A stretch of 64,000 nt of DNA from a bacterium (GTDB taxonomy: Bacteria > Zhuqueibacterota > Zhuqueibacteria > Residuimicrobiales > Krinioviventaceae): the NCBI GenBank assembly GCA_029561455.1, contig JAKQIY010000013.1:310001-374000 (forward strand), in the 5' to 3' direction. A program made the position numbers and the translations under genes. Position 1 is the stretch's first letter. Every line of letters begins with the position of its first letter. This document shows positions 9,131 to 18,653 of the stretch, piece after piece. The notes beneath the pieces are model-generated. The model saw only the letters and a list, made by a program, of their open reading frames with translations, was not told where the DNA came from and searched no databases.

Positions 9131-10080
9131 TCCAGTAATAACCGCCCCCGGTCAATTATTTTCTTTCCCTTGACTTCTACAGTTGCTTTATAGACAATAC
9201 CATGCAGAGATGTTTCACTATCGGTATTATCTTCATCTATGGAATTATGCCCCAGAGAGATGAAAATATTACCCAATGCTTTTTCGTCTTCCGCAGGGTT
9301 GCCGTTAATGCGCACAGCATCATTGACGCCCAGGCCAAATTCAATAACCGAACGATTGAGAGCTCCCCGGTGGGCCAGCTTTTGTCGCAATCTTTTAGCA
9401 GAGAGCCCGCCGGTTATCCGCGCCGCCCGTCCGTCTTTAATATGCACGACCAGTTTTTCCGAGTCGTCGCGGTCAAATTCCATGCCGGAATCGACCACCA
9501 ATTGTCCCTCGATTTTTCCATCAGCCGGTGAAATGCAAGCCATACCGGCCGGCAGGTGGGAAAATGTACCGGGTTGATTTAATAGCCCGGTCTCTGCATA
9601 TCCCTGGTGATTATCAATAACTATATCCAGGTGAGTTCCATTTGCCGACGTTATATTCACTTCATTCGAAATGCTGAGAATATCGCTCAGTTTTTTACTA
9701 AGCCGGCTGATCTTTTTAAAATCGGTATTTTCAAAACGAATAAAAGATGATTTGGTAATATTGGGCATACTGGCAATGCGTGCCCCGTTTTGATTGGCTT
9801 TGATGCGGGCTTCCAGAGATGCTATGGAAGGATTGGTCAGAGCAACTATTACATCCATGCTTTGCATAAATCTGGCTATTGAATCATGAATACCATGCTT
9901 GTAAAAGTTATCCGGTAGTACAAGCATGCAGGTATTTTTACTTTTTGTCAAGCATTCTGAAAACAGTAATTGGGCAATATCCTGAAATGACTCATTCATT
10001 AAAATCAATACAGATTCGCCGCGTTTGATCTCCAGGCATTTATTTACAATCGCCCGGGCAGATTTCTCCAGTTTTGTCAT
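9127..10080 (-). CDS. M29 (AmpS)-related aminopeptidase-like protein, probably degenerate
   Basis: This 317-residue protein is related to thermophilic aminopeptidases of family M29 (COG2309). Recognisable parts are the FSHLPAGMACISP stretch (about 173-185), the EFGLGVN segment (247-253), ALGNIFISLGHN (268-279) and the C-terminal SLHGI...VEVKGKKI. It is much shorter than the usual roughly 410 residues. From family knowledge, the glutamate normally found after PAG is a methionine here (M180). The HxD metal site near the C-terminus reads H293-G-I295. Metal binding, and so peptidase activity, is doubtful; it may have a new function. It is followed on the same strand, upstream, by a PqqD-like gene after a 62-base gap. 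Confidence 0.65.
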   Translation of the reverse strand: MTKLEKSARAIVNKCLEIKRGESVLILMNESFQDIAQLLFSECLTKSKNTCMLVLPDNFYKHGIHDSIARFMQSMDVIVALTNPSIASLEARIKANQNGARIASMPNITKSSFIRFENTDFKKISRLSKKLSDILSISNEVNITSANGTHLDIVIDNHQGYAETGLLNQPGTFSHLPAGMACISPADGKIEGQLVVDSGMEFDRDDSEKLVVHIKDGRAARITGGLSAKRLRQKLAHRGALNRSVIEFGLGVNDAVRINGNPAEDEKALGNIFISLGHNSIDEDNTDSETSLHGIVYKATVEVKGKKIIDRGRLLLD

Positions 10081-10142
10081 ATATTAAATTTATGAACCCC
10101 CATATATGGTATAAAGTTATTCATAAAGTCTGTTCGTTATTG

Positions 10143-10481
10143 TCAATGGACGCTTAACAGTTTGCGGTTAAGCATAATATTGATAAAAATACCCAATCGT
10201 TGTTCAACGGGTTCAATTTTTTCACCAAACTCCTGCAGCATGGCGGCGCCAATTTGCCGGATATTTTTTTTCCCATCAATTTGCATCCAGGCAAAGCTGC
10301 CATATTGGTCCAGGGTTATCCTGGTCTCTTTTTTCTTTAACAGCGGCAACAGGTATTTAACCATAAAAGGATGTGTATATTTGGGCGACCACAGGCACAC
10401 TTCACCATTGGCAGTATTTTCCCAGCGTACATTATGTTCCGGAACCAGTTCCAAAAAATCGCTATTCTTGTTGTTCATCAC
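10143..10481 (-). CDS. PqqD-like small protein
   Basis: The 112-residue protein has the pattern LDQYGSFAWMQIDGKKNIRQI (centred on residues 58-78), followed by a helix ending EFGEK. This matches the PqqD-type RiPP-recognition winged-helix fold (LDxxGSxVWxxIDGxxTVxEI). PqqD proteins bind leader peptides for radical-SAM enzymes. No radical-SAM enzyme or precursor peptide is seen next to it, so a RiPP role is not supported locally. Orphan PqqD-like proteins of this size are found in FCB genomes. An N-terminal region with a WSPKYTHPF motif is not explained. It is probably co-transcribed with the M29-like gene downstream. Confidence 0.6.
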   Translation of the reverse strand: MMNNKNSDFLELVPEHNVRWENTANGEVCLWSPKYTHPFMVKYLLPLLKKKETRITLDQYGSFAWMQIDGKKNIRQIGAAMLQEFGEKIEPVEQRLGIFINIMLNRKLLSVH

Positions 10482-10613
10482 CTATTCCCGGCCTGTTTGG
10501 GCCTGTTGGTTTTATGCAGAGAATTGATCCTTGTAATATACTGCATTGAAAGGCGTTGAAATTATCTATGTATATATCGGGTAAAATTGAAAATATCAAC
10601 AAAGCATTAATAA

Positions 10614-10646
10614 AATACCTGGCCGGATTTTAACCGGCCGGGTATT
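10614..10646 (-). terminator. Rho-independent terminator of the OPT transporter gene
   Basis: Arms at 10614-10626 and 10634-10646 form a 13-base-pair GC-rich stem (core GGCCGG/CCGGCC, one G-T pair) with a seven-base loop. On the minus strand it begins 14 bases after the OPT stop codon and is followed by TTTTATT. Confidence 0.75.
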
Positions 10647-10659
10647 ATCGGTAGTGTAA

Positions 10660-12687
10660 TTATTTTTTATCAGTACGTAATTTGTTTAATGGATATTTAA
10701 TCAGGATATAGCCAATGAGTAAAAATACCGCAATACTAAGCCACCACAAGCCATCAAAACTTTCCGGAAGACCAATCAATGTTTTTAAATTCACATTGGC
10801 AACAACCAGGGCGGCTAAAATAATTCCCGTAAGCGCTTCGCCGGCAACTAATCCTGAGGCAAGCAGCAGACCGGTATTTTCAACCTGATTTTTGTCATCT
10901 TCATTCTTGATTTTTTTCTCTGCCCGTTTATCAACGATATATTTAATGATACCGCCAATGAAAATTGCCGAGGTAGTGTTGAAAGGTAAATACATACCGA
11001 CCGAAATAAGCATGGGTGAGGGGGAACCAATCAATATCAGGGCAATACCAAAGAACATGCCGGCAATAACCAACGGCCAGGCCATGTCGCCGCCGACTAT
11101 GCCTTTACTCATCATTGCCATCAAACCGGCTTGCGGCGCCGGCAAGGCATCGCTGCCCAGTCCGTAGGCATTATGCAATAACATTATAGGAATAACCATA
11201 ACCAGGGAGGCGGCAATTACACCCATAATTACACCCAATTGCATCTTCCAGGGAGTACCGCCAAGTAAATATCCTACTTTCAGATCCTGCATCATATCTC
11301 CGGCAACTCCGGCTACACAACAAACCACAGAAGCAACCGCCAGCACTGCCGCCACTCCCGGATCGCCTTTCATGCCAACCAGTACCATGAGTAATGCGGC
11401 AATTAACAATGTTGATAAGGTCAAACCGGAAATTGGGTTGGATGAACTACCGATAATTCCAACCAGATACCCGGCAACTGCGGCAAAAATAAAACCGGCC
11501 AAAGTCATGATGACGGCTGCCAAAACAGCCGAGCCCCAATTGATACTAAACGATTTATAAACAAAGATAATGCAGATTACCAGAATACCGATAGCCAGGA
11601 TCGTCATCCCAAAGGGTAAATCTTTGTCGGTGCGAACCTTTTCCGTTTTATTGCCGCTGGCCTGGCGAATATCTTGTATACCGTGGCTGATCCCGCTGAA
11701 CAGGCTTTTCCGCATTCTGAACAAAGTGTTAAACGCGCCAACCAGCATACCGCCAACGGCAATCGGTTTAACAGTGGAACTGTATGCCGCTTTGGCTACA
11801 GTTATCCAATCCTGCGACAAGGCAAAAGGTTCGAGTTGACTGCTTAATAAAAACAATACGATCGGCATTAGAAATATCCAGCCAAACACACCGCCGGAAA
11901 AAGTAATAGCCGCCAGTCTAAAGCCAATAATGTAACCAACGCCAAGAAATGCAGGGGAAGCAGCTGGACTTTGCAGGAACATGCCGCCTTTATAAGAAAA
12001 TTGCGCCTGGATTTTTTCACCGGTTTCGGACAACCGTTCGATGATTATACTTTTGGAATTGAGCAGGGCAATTTTTGAACTTGAAAAATTAAAAAAGCCG
12101 TTCACCGAATCTTTAACAAAGCGAAAACCATTTTCATTCTTGAAAAGTTCTATTAACGCAGCCAGACCCATCGACCAGAACACATATTTGCCGCCCGATT
12201 GCCCGCTTTGTCCTGCTTTGACGATTTCAGCGCATGCTTTGCTTTCCGGGTAGGGAAGAGATTCGTCTTCTATTAAAGTTCGCCGTAATAAAATGATGAA
12301 CAACACCCCCAAAACGCCTCCCACCAACATGAGCATGGTGCTTTTAAAATAATCAAAATTATCCCACACTCCGGCCAAAATGAATGCCGGAATTGTAAAT
12401 ATAGCTCCAGCTGCCAGGGCTTCACCCACCGCACCGGTGGTTCGGGCCATATTTTCTTCCAGAATTGTGCCTTTGAATGGTTTTAATATAGCCATAGCAA
12501 TAACCGCCGCCGGGAATGTTGCGGCAACTGTCATTCCGGCTTTCAATCCCAGGTAAGCATTGGCTGCCCCCAGAATTATTGCCAGTATCAAACCCAGAAA
12601 AATCGCTTTAAAGGTAAATTCACGCATTTGTGTATTTACCGGAACGTACGGAGTATGTTTGGTGCTTTTACTGTTTTGTGTGCTCAT
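10660..12687 (-). CDS. OPT-family oligopeptide transporter
   Basis: The 675-residue integral membrane protein of the oligopeptide transporter (OPT) family has about 14-16 hydrophobic segments. The N-terminal signature region contains LGAANAYLGLKAGMTVAAT, and the loop YPESKACAEI is typical of bacterial OPT/YSL members. It probably imports small peptides or metal-chelate ligands using the proton gradient; the exact substrate cannot be read from sequence. I chose the ATG at 12687 over an in-frame ATG 21 bases earlier, because GGAGGAAAG lies directly upstream of it. A strong terminator follows. It is divergent from ecfT and appears to be a single-gene unit. Confidence 0.9.
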   Translation of the reverse strand: MSTQNSKSTKHTPYVPVNTQMREFTFKAIFLGLILAIILGAANAYLGLKAGMTVAATFPAAVIAMAILKPFKGTILEENMARTTGAVGEALAAGAIFTIPAFILAGVWDNFDYFKSTMLMLVGGVLGVLFIILLRRTLIEDESLPYPESKACAEIVKAGQSGQSGGKYVFWSMGLAALIELFKNENGFRFVKDSVNGFFNFSSSKIALLNSKSIIIERLSETGEKIQAQFSYKGGMFLQSPAASPAFLGVGYIIGFRLAAITFSGGVFGWIFLMPIVLFLLSSQLEPFALSQDWITVAKAAYSSTVKPIAVGGMLVGAFNTLFRMRKSLFSGISHGIQDIRQASGNKTEKVRTDKDLPFGMTILAIGILVICIIFVYKSFSINWGSAVLAAVIMTLAGFIFAAVAGYLVGIIGSSSNPISGLTLSTLLIAALLMVLVGMKGDPGVAAVLAVASVVCCVAGVAGDMMQDLKVGYLLGGTPWKMQLGVIMGVIAASLVMVIPIMLLHNAYGLGSDALPAPQAGLMAMMSKGIVGGDMAWPLVIAGMFFGIALILIGSPSPMLISVGMYLPFNTTSAIFIGGIIKYIVDKRAEKKIKNEDDKNQVENTGLLLASGLVAGEALTGIILAALVVANVNLKTLIGLPESFDGLWWLSIAVFLLIGYILIKYPLNKLRTDKK

Positions 12688-12928
12688 AAACTTTCCTCCA
12701 CCTGCCATTTTATTAAAGTTTAAGCCAATTTAATGGGATCAGGAATTGTCCCGCAACAGAAATTGTACATAAAACGAACTCCTGTAATATTGAAAAAAAA
12801 ACCTGAAATATCAAGTAAAACTATATCATAACAAATATTTTTTCCACCATTACCATGATTGCATTAATAAAATAGAATCTTTATACTAGTCTTCAATATT
12901 CCATGCTTCGGGTATCTGGTTTATTTTA

Positions 12929-12957
12929 TTGGAATTTAGATTTTTAATCCCTATATT
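12929..12957 (+). promoter_or_regulatory. Sigma-70-type promoter for ecfT-truA
   Basis: TTGGAA (12929-12934), a 17-base spacer and TATATT (12952-12957) end only 18 bases before the ecfT start. The leader would therefore be very short, about a dozen bases, with little room for a Shine-Dalgarno sequence. Confidence 0.55.
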
Positions 12958-12975
12958 ATTCTTTATTAATGAATT

Positions 12976-13782
12976 ATGGCGTTTATGAATGATATAACTT
13001 TAGGACAATATTTTCCCGGAGAATCGTTTATCCACCGGTTGGACCCCAGAACGAAACTGTTTTCTGTTTTTATGCTGATGACCGGTTTGTTGGTTTCCAA
13101 TCGTCCCCTGATCATTGGTATTTTTTTGTGTTTTTTATTGCTGATGTTGTTATTGTCGCGAATTCCTGCCAGCCTAATATTTGGGAATTTACGCCCCTTT
13201 GTTTGGTTATTTATCTTGACCATTATTGTTCATTTATTCTGGACTCCAGGCCGAACGCTGCTGGAACTGCCCATTGCCGGAATGCGGATTACGACTGAAG
13301 GCATTGAACTCGGTTTTAAATATTCGCTGCGGCTGATTGTTTTAATTATTCTGGCCGCCCTGTTAACTTTGACCACTTCGCCTATAGAATTGACCGATGC
13401 GCTCGAGCACATCCTCAAACCCCTGAAGAAATTGCGGGTGCCGACACATGATATTGTTATGATGCTCACCCTGTCGTTACGTTTTATTCCGGCGCTGATC
13501 GAGGAAGCACAAAAAATAAAAAATGCCCAGCTTTCCCGGGGCGCCTCGTTCGATGGTCATATTATTAACCGGATTAAAAGCATTATCCCACTTATTCTAC
13601 CGCTGTTTATATCCGCGTTTCGGCGCGCCGATGAACTTGCCCTGGCTATGGATTCCCGCTGTTATACGGGTGGTGATGGCCGTACCAGTTATAAAATTCT
13701 TAAATATTCCGGTTTTGATTATGGTGTACTGATTTTATGTGTACTTTTAACCGTTATCAGTATTTTTTATCAATTGATCTGA
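12976..13782 (+). CDS. ecfT: Energy-coupling factor transporter transmembrane protein EcfT
   Basis: The 268-residue CbiQ/EcfT-family membrane protein is the component that couples ATPases to substrate-binding S proteins in ECF vitamin and metal transporters. It has about five to six membrane helices. The two cytosolic coupling motifs are QLSRG (185-189) and AMDSR (224-228), corresponding to the Ala-Arg-Gly motifs that dock EcfA. The N-terminus contains HRLDPRTKL, a family hallmark. No EcfA ATPase or S component is in the window, so those must be elsewhere. It ends two bases before the truA start. An ecfT-truA link is common in Gram-positives and rarer here. No clear ribosome-binding site is visible before the ATG. 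Confidence 0.85.
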   Translation: MAFMNDITLGQYFPGESFIHRLDPRTKLFSVFMLMTGLLVSNRPLIIGIFLCFLLLMLLLSRIPASLIFGNLRPFVWLFILTIIVHLFWTPGRTLLELPIAGMRITTEGIELGFKYSLRLIVLIILAALLTLTTSPIELTDALEHILKPLKKLRVPTHDIVMMLTLSLRFIPALIEEAQKIKNAQLSRGASFDGHIINRIKSIIPLILPLFISAFRRADELALAMDSRCYTGGDGRTSYKILKYSGFDYGVLILCVLLTVISIFYQLI

Positions 13783-13783
13783 T

Positions 13784-14524
13784 GTGCCCCGGATGATGCG
13801 AAATTTAAAGCTTGAAATTGAATACGATGGCACCGATTTTTGCGGATGGCAAATTCAACCGGAGGTGAGAACTGTTCAGGCTGAAATGGAAAAGGCCTTA
13901 TTGCAGCTTACTAATGAAATCATTCGGGTAACTGCCGCTGGTCGTACTGATTCCGGCGTCCATGCTACCGGACAGGTGATAAATTTTAAAACTGCCAGCC
14001 ATTTACCGGATCATGTCTTTCGGGCAGCTTTAAATTCAATGCTGCCGCGGGATATACGGGTAGTTAGCGCAGTTGAGGTTGATGAAGAATTCAGCGCCAG
14101 GTTCAGCGCCCGGTCACGCACCTATCGTTATTACATCATTAATAAGCCTGTTGCTATCGGCCGGCAATATACCTGGTATTTTGGTGAAAAATTAAATTTA
14201 TCCCTTATGCAGGAGGCGTGTCGGATCATTATCGACTCGCATGATTTTCAATCATTTTGTCAGGTTGGCGCCGATGTCGATCATTATTTGTGCAATGTGA
14301 GCGACGCATCGTGGCGTCAGGAAAATGATAATCTTTTATTTGAAATTACCGCTAACCGTTTTCTGCATAATATGGTACGGATTCTGGTCGGCACATTAGT
14401 TAAAATTGGCAAAGAATCCATAACCCTGCCGCAGTTCCAGGCTATAATAAACGCTAAAGATCGTACTGTTGCCGGGCCAACTGCGCCGCCGCAAGGTCTG
14501 TTTCTGACCAGGGTTATGTACTGA
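13784..14524 (+). CDS. truA: tRNA pseudouridine(38-40) synthase
   Basis: The 246-residue enzyme converts uridines 38-40 of tRNA anticodon arms to pseudouridine. The catalytic aspartate is D56 in AGRTDSGVHA. Other family segments are the N-terminal EYDGTDFCGWQ, the RSRTYRYYI region and the C-terminal NRFLHNMVRILVGTL. The frame opens with a GTG one base after the ecfT stop, but ATG codons at 13793 and 13796 are equally plausible starts. The conserved region begins only at residue 7, so the exact start is uncertain. It is co-transcribed with ecfT. Confidence 0.93.
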   Translation: MPRMMRNLKLEIEYDGTDFCGWQIQPEVRTVQAEMEKALLQLTNEIIRVTAAGRTDSGVHATGQVINFKTASHLPDHVFRAALNSMLPRDIRVVSAVEVDEEFSARFSARSRTYRYYIINKPVAIGRQYTWYFGEKLNLSLMQEACRIIIDSHDFQSFCQVGADVDHYLCNVSDASWRQENDNLLFEITANRFLHNMVRILVGTLVKIGKESITLPQFQAIINAKDRTVAGPTAPPQGLFLTRVMY

Positions 14525-14737
14525 TAATTGATTAATTTTTATATAAAAAAAGTATAAATTGATTATTGAATTTAGTATATTATAGGTCGTTATATTCCGG
14601 TATTATGTTCCGGTAATAAATTTATATAAATTTTTAAGTTTGTAAAATATCCGGCTCTGTTGTTTCAACAAAAGCACAATCCGGACAGATCAAAATAACA
14701 AAATTTTATACTCGTTCACTAAAAAAATGGAGTAACA

Positions 14738-15382
14738 ATGAAGTTTTTTATCGATTCCGCCAATGTCGAAGAAATTCAAAAGGCCGTCGATCTGGGTCTG
14801 GCCGATGGCGTAACTACCAACCCAACTTTGCTGGCTAAGGAAAAAGGGACTCCCGAAGAAATATATAAAGCGATCTGTCAGATCGTTGACGGCCCGGTAT
14901 GCGCAGAAGCGATCAGCCTGGATGCTGATGAAATCATTGCCGAAAGTATGAACCTGGCAAAAATCCATGATAATATTGTTATTAAAATACCTGCCACCAA
15001 AGATGGGTTGATGGCGGTGAATACCCTGGAAAAAGAAGGTATAAAGACTAATGTTACCCTGATTTTCAGCGCTATGCAGGCGCTCGCAGCCGCCAAAGCC
15101 GGCGCTTCCTACATTTGTCCCTTTGTTGGGCGTTTGGACGATACCGGCCAAAATGGTATGGAACTGGTGGAACAGATTTTGCAAATATATGAAAATTATG
15201 GCTTTACAACTGAAATCGTCGTGGCAAGCATTCGCAGTATCGGGCATGTACAAACCGCTGCTTTGATTGGCGCTCACATTGCTACAATTCCTTATGCTAT
15301 TATTGAGAAATTGATCAAACACCCGTTGACCGATGCCGGCATTCAGAGTTTTCTGAAGGACTGGGAAAAAATATCCAAATAA
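14738..15382 (+). CDS. tal: Transaldolase, small TalC/FSA type
   Basis: The 214-residue single-domain class I aldolase of the TalC/MipB group moves a dihydroxyacetone unit in the non-oxidative pentose phosphate pathway (or cleaves fructose 6-phosphate). The N-terminus MKFFIDSAN and [11 protein letters not shown] are family marks, and the Schiff-base lysine is K83 in [10 protein letters not shown]. Length fits this short form. GGAG lies before the ATG. The 213-base upstream gap is AT-rich with no clear promoter pair. The HtrA-type protease follows after 30 bases, so the two are probably on one transcript. Confidence 0.92.
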   Translation: MKFFIDSANVEEIQKAVDLGLADGVTTNPTLLAKEKGTPEEIYKAICQIVDGPVCAEAISLDADEIIAESMNLAKIHDNIVIKIPATKDGLMAVNTLEKEGIKTNVTLIFSAMQALAAAKAGASYICPFVGRLDDTGQNGMELVEQILQIYENYGFTTEIVVASIRSIGHVQTAALIGAHIATIPYAIIEKLIKHPLTDAGIQSFLKDWEKISK

Positions 15383-15412
15383 CTAAAGGTTTTATAATAT
15401 TACAGGTTATCT

Positions 15413-16639
15413 ATGCTCGAAAACGCCAAAAAATATCCCGGTTATTTTTTGACATTATTAATGTTGGGGTTGTTATTTAATACGCTGATACCGGTTACTC
15501 ATAGTATTCCAAATGCTATGGCTGCCCGGCAAAAATATAATTATGCAGCAGGAAATGGTAATATCAATACTTTTACGACTGTTGAAAATTCCCGCCGTAA
15601 TGCTATAACGGAAGCGATAGAAAAGGTTAGCCCGGCAGTTGTCGGTATTAATATAACCCAGGTTCAGCGTTATTATTCCAATAATCCGTTTTTTGATGAC
15701 CCGTTTTTCCGGCATTTTTTTCGTGAATGGCCCACCTTTGAAAAGCAGGTGCAAAGTTTGGGATCGGGTTTTATCTTTTCACCCGAAGGTTATATATTAA
15801 CCAACCAGCATGTTGTGGAAAATGCCACAGAAATAATTGTCACCCGTGTGGGCGGCAAACAGTACAAAGCCCGTAAGATCGGGGAAGATTATGAAACCGA
15901 TGTGGCAGTGCTGAAAATTGAAGATGACATTGGTTTCCCGGCTGCGCCTCTGGGCAATTCCGATGATATGATCATTGGCGAATGGGCCATTGCTATCGGC
16001 AATCCATTTGGTCTGTTCGATATCACGTCCAAACCAACGGTTACGGTTGGCGTTATCAGCGCCAAAGATCAGGATTTTGGCAAGCAAAGCAACGACCGTT
16101 TATTTGAAGATATGCTGCAAACCGATGCCGCGATCAATGGCGGCAACAGCGGCGGGCCGCTGGTCAATTGCATTGGCGAAGTAATTGGTATCAATACCTG
16201 GATCATCTCAGGCAGTGAAACCCGCACTTCAAGTATTGGTTTGGGTTTTGCCGTGCCAATTAATCGGGTAAAAAAGATTCTGGATGATTTAATGACCAAC
16301 GGTTATGTGGAACGCAGTTTTTGGACCGGCGTTCATTACGATGTGGTATCTCCGGCTGTTGCGCAATATTTGGGTTTAAAATCCACTCTGGGCGCCATCA
16401 TCACCGATATTGATAAACGCAGCCCGGCGGAAAAAGCCGGATTAAAAGTCGGTGATGTTATTTTAGCAATAAACGGTACGCCGGTCAATACCGCCGATGA
16501 AATAAGTAACATTATAAACAACCAGGATCTCAAAGTTGGCGAGTACCTTGATTTAAAAATATATCGTGATGGTAATAATTATAATGTTATGGTAATGTTA
16601 GCTACCGACCCTAAAAAACAAAAACAGGGGTACAAATGA
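15413..16639 (+). CDS. HtrA/Deg-type periplasmic serine protease with one PDZ domain
   Basis: The 408-residue envelope protease has an N-terminal membrane anchor or signal (about residues 8-30), a trypsin-like domain and a single C-terminal PDZ domain (about 315-400). The catalytic triad is complete: H133 in LTNQHVV, D163 in ETDVAVLKI and S246 in NGGNSGGPL. One PDZ domain and a retained anchor resemble DegS more than two-PDZ DegP, although it lacks evidence for a sigma-E pathway. It degrades or senses misfolded envelope proteins, which suits a genome with many outer-membrane proteins. Its stop overlaps the purB start by four bases (ATGA). Confidence 0.92.
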   Translation: MLENAKKYPGYFLTLLMLGLLFNTLIPVTHSIPNAMAARQKYNYAAGNGNINTFTTVENSRRNAITEAIEKVSPAVVGINITQVQRYYSNNPFFDDPFFRHFFREWPTFEKQVQSLGSGFIFSPEGYILTNQHVVENATEIIVTRVGGKQYKARKIGEDYETDVAVLKIEDDIGFPAAPLGNSDDMIIGEWAIAIGNPFGLFDITSKPTVTVGVISAKDQDFGKQSNDRLFEDMLQTDAAINGGNSGGPLVNCIGEVIGINTWIISGSETRTSSIGLGFAVPINRVKKILDDLMTNGYVERSFWTGVHYDVVSPAVAQYLGLKSTLGAIITDIDKRSPAEKAGLKVGDVILAINGTPVNTADEISNIINNQDLKVGEYLDLKIYRDGNNYNVMVMLATDPKKQKQGYK

Positions 16640-17934
16640 TAAACCGTTATACTCGCCCGGAAATGGGTGATATTTGGAGTGAAGATAATAAATACCGCGC
16701 CTGGTTAAAAGTTGAAATCGCCGCGTGCCGGGCTCAGGAACAATTAGGCCGAATTCCGCAGGGGACTACCCGGAGCATTGAAGAAAAAGCGAATTTCTCA
16801 GTTGACCGGATTCTGGAAATTGAAGCCCAGGTTAAGCATGATGTTATCGCCTTTTTAACCAATGTTGGTGAATATGTTGGCCCTGAATCACGATTTATTC
16901 ATCTCGGCATGACTTCATCCGACTTGCTGGATACCGCCCTGGCGCTGGTTACCAGGCAAGCCGCTCATTTAATTGAGCAGGATTTGCTGACATTGCTGAC
17001 GGTATTAAAACGACAGGCTTTGACCCATAAACTAACCGTTTGTGTTGGCCGCAGCCATGGCATCCATGCCGAACCCACTTCGTTCGGACTAAAATTTGCC
17101 CTGTGGTATGATGAAATGAACCGTAACCTGGCCCGTTTGCAGGCCGCCATAAATGCCATCTCGGTTGGCATGGTTTCCGGTGTGGTTGGCACCTTTGCAT
17201 TTATTGACCCGCAGGTTGAAGAAATGGTTTGCCGTGAACTGGATTTATCACCGGCGCCGGTTTCTACCCAGGTTATTCAGCGCGACCTCCATGCCCAGTT
17301 CATTAATACCCTGGCTATGATCGGCTGTACTATGGAAAAAATTGCCATAGAAATTCGCCACTTGCAAAGAACCGAGGTGCTGGAAGCGGAAGAACCCTTC
17401 AGTAAAGGACAAAAAGGGTCATCCGCTATGCCGCACAAGCGGAATCCCATTGGCTCTGAAAATATTACCGGCCTGGCCAGGTTATTACGCGCCAATGCAC
17501 TAGCCGCCTATGAAAATATCGCTTTGTGGCATGAACGCGATATCAGTCACTCGTCGGTGGAAAGGGTTATTTTTCCCGATAGTTGTATTTTAACCGATTA
17601 TATGCTTAACCGCCTCACCAAAATACTGGATAACCTGGTTGTGTATCCTGAAAATATGTTAAAAAATCTGCATATCACCAAAGGACTGATATTCTCTCAG
17701 CCATTATTGCTGGCATTAACGGAAAGCGGCATGAGCAGGGAAGAGGCATATAAAATTGTCCAGGAAAACGCTATGAAATGCTGGCAGGAGGGTCTCGATT
17801 TTAAAACTGTGATCGGCGCGGATGAACTTGTTTTAAAATTTCTTACCCTGGCAACTATAGAATCTTGCTTTGATGAAAAACATGCCTTGAAACATGTTGA
17901 TTATATTTTTAATAGATTGAATATTCAGGAATAA
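16636..17934 (+). CDS. purB: Adenylosuccinate lyase
   Basis: The 432-residue enzyme of the fumarase/aspartase superfamily catalyses two steps of purine synthesis: SAICAR to AICAR and adenylosuccinate to AMP. The signature loop GSSAMPHKRNPIGSEN is intact (about residues 261-276), as are the HLGMTSSD region and the GRSHGIHAEPT segment with the catalytic histidine. The start overlaps the protease stop by four bases, and purC follows after 17 bases, so translation is coupled. The neighbouring purC makes this protein's first substrate, which confirms the assignment. Confidence 0.96.
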   Translation: MINRYTRPEMGDIWSEDNKYRAWLKVEIAACRAQEQLGRIPQGTTRSIEEKANFSVDRILEIEAQVKHDVIAFLTNVGEYVGPESRFIHLGMTSSDLLDTALALVTRQAAHLIEQDLLTLLTVLKRQALTHKLTVCVGRSHGIHAEPTSFGLKFALWYDEMNRNLARLQAAINAISVGMVSGVVGTFAFIDPQVEEMVCRELDLSPAPVSTQVIQRDLHAQFINTLAMIGCTMEKIAIEIRHLQRTEVLEAEEPFSKGQKGSSAMPHKRNPIGSENITGLARLLRANALAAYENIALWHERDISHSSVERVIFPDSCILTDYMLNRLTKILDNLVVYPENMLKNLHITKGLIFSQPLLLALTESGMSREEAYKIVQENAMKCWQEGLDFKTVIGADELVLKFLTLATIESCFDEKHALKHVDYIFNRLNIQE

Positions 17935-17951
17935 TTTAGAGGAGAATTGAT

Positions 17952-18650
17952 TTGAAAACAATAATTCTTGAAACCCCGACCAAGATTATTCATCAATCAA
18001 CCAATGAAAATGAATTTGTGCAGGAATTTAAAGATGATTTTTTACCGGGCCCGGCAGCCAAAATAATAAAAATTAAAAGCAAAGGCGAGTTTACCAATCA
18101 ATTTTCTTCACAAATTTTTAAACTGCTTTCCAGTTATCATATTTCCTCACATTTTCTGAAAACCATAGCTGAAAATAAAATGGCGGTCAGAAAAGTAAAT
18201 ATTATTCCCGTAATAGTTTGTATTCGCAATATCGCTACCGGTAGCCTGGTTAAAAATTTTGGTGTGGAAGAAGGCAAAGAACTGGATTGCCCCTTGATTG
18301 AGTTTTATATAAAAAGTAATGATGCCCAGGATCAAATCATTACCGAAGATCACATCATTTCTTTTGGCAACGCCACAGCCGGTGAATTGAAAGAGATGCG
18401 CCGTATTACCAATAAAATTAATGTTATTCTTAAAGATTATTTACGCCGGCGTTCTTACAAGCTGGTTGATTTTAAAGTTGAATTTGCCCGCTATAAGGAA
18501 AACCGCCTGATCATTGCCAGTGAAATTTGCCTTGATACCATGCATATCATGGATGCGGAAACCAATGAAATAATTTTAAATGATAAACAGGTTGCCGATA
18601 AAAAGTATCTGGATTACCTGATTGAATCCTTAACATCAAAATTATTCTAG
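17952..18650 (+). CDS. purC: Phosphoribosylaminoimidazole-succinocarboxamide synthase (SAICAR synthetase)
   Basis: The 232-residue ATP-dependent ligase joins aspartate to CAIR in purine synthesis. Typical segments are VCIRNIATGSLVKNFGVEEGKEL (within about residues 77-100), IEFYIKSNDAQDQI and LVDFKVEFA. The start is TTG with GGAG seven bases upstream; no in-frame ATG gives a full N-terminus. It sits directly after purB, and psd begins three bases after its stop. It is a purine and phospholipid operon with tight spacing. Confidence 0.95.
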   Translation: MKTIILETPTKIIHQSTNENEFVQEFKDDFLPGPAAKIIKIKSKGEFTNQFSSQIFKLLSSYHISSHFLKTIAENKMAVRKVNIIPVIVCIRNIATGSLVKNFGVEEGKELDCPLIEFYIKSNDAQDQIITEDHIISFGNATAGELKEMRRITNKINVILKDYLRRRSYKLVDFKVEFARYKENRLIIASEICLDTMHIMDAETNEIILNDKQVADKKYLDYLIESLTSKLF

Positions 18651-18653
18651 CAG

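Noticed and set aside
10482-10613. tRNA or small RNA gene in the AT-rich gap
   Set aside because: No cloverleaf or promoter-terminator pair was found; only the OPT terminator adjoins it.
14690-15322. Minus-strand 210-codon frame over the transaldolase gene
   Set aside because: The plus-strand frame encodes a full transaldolase with catalytic lysine; the minus frame has no recognisable protein.
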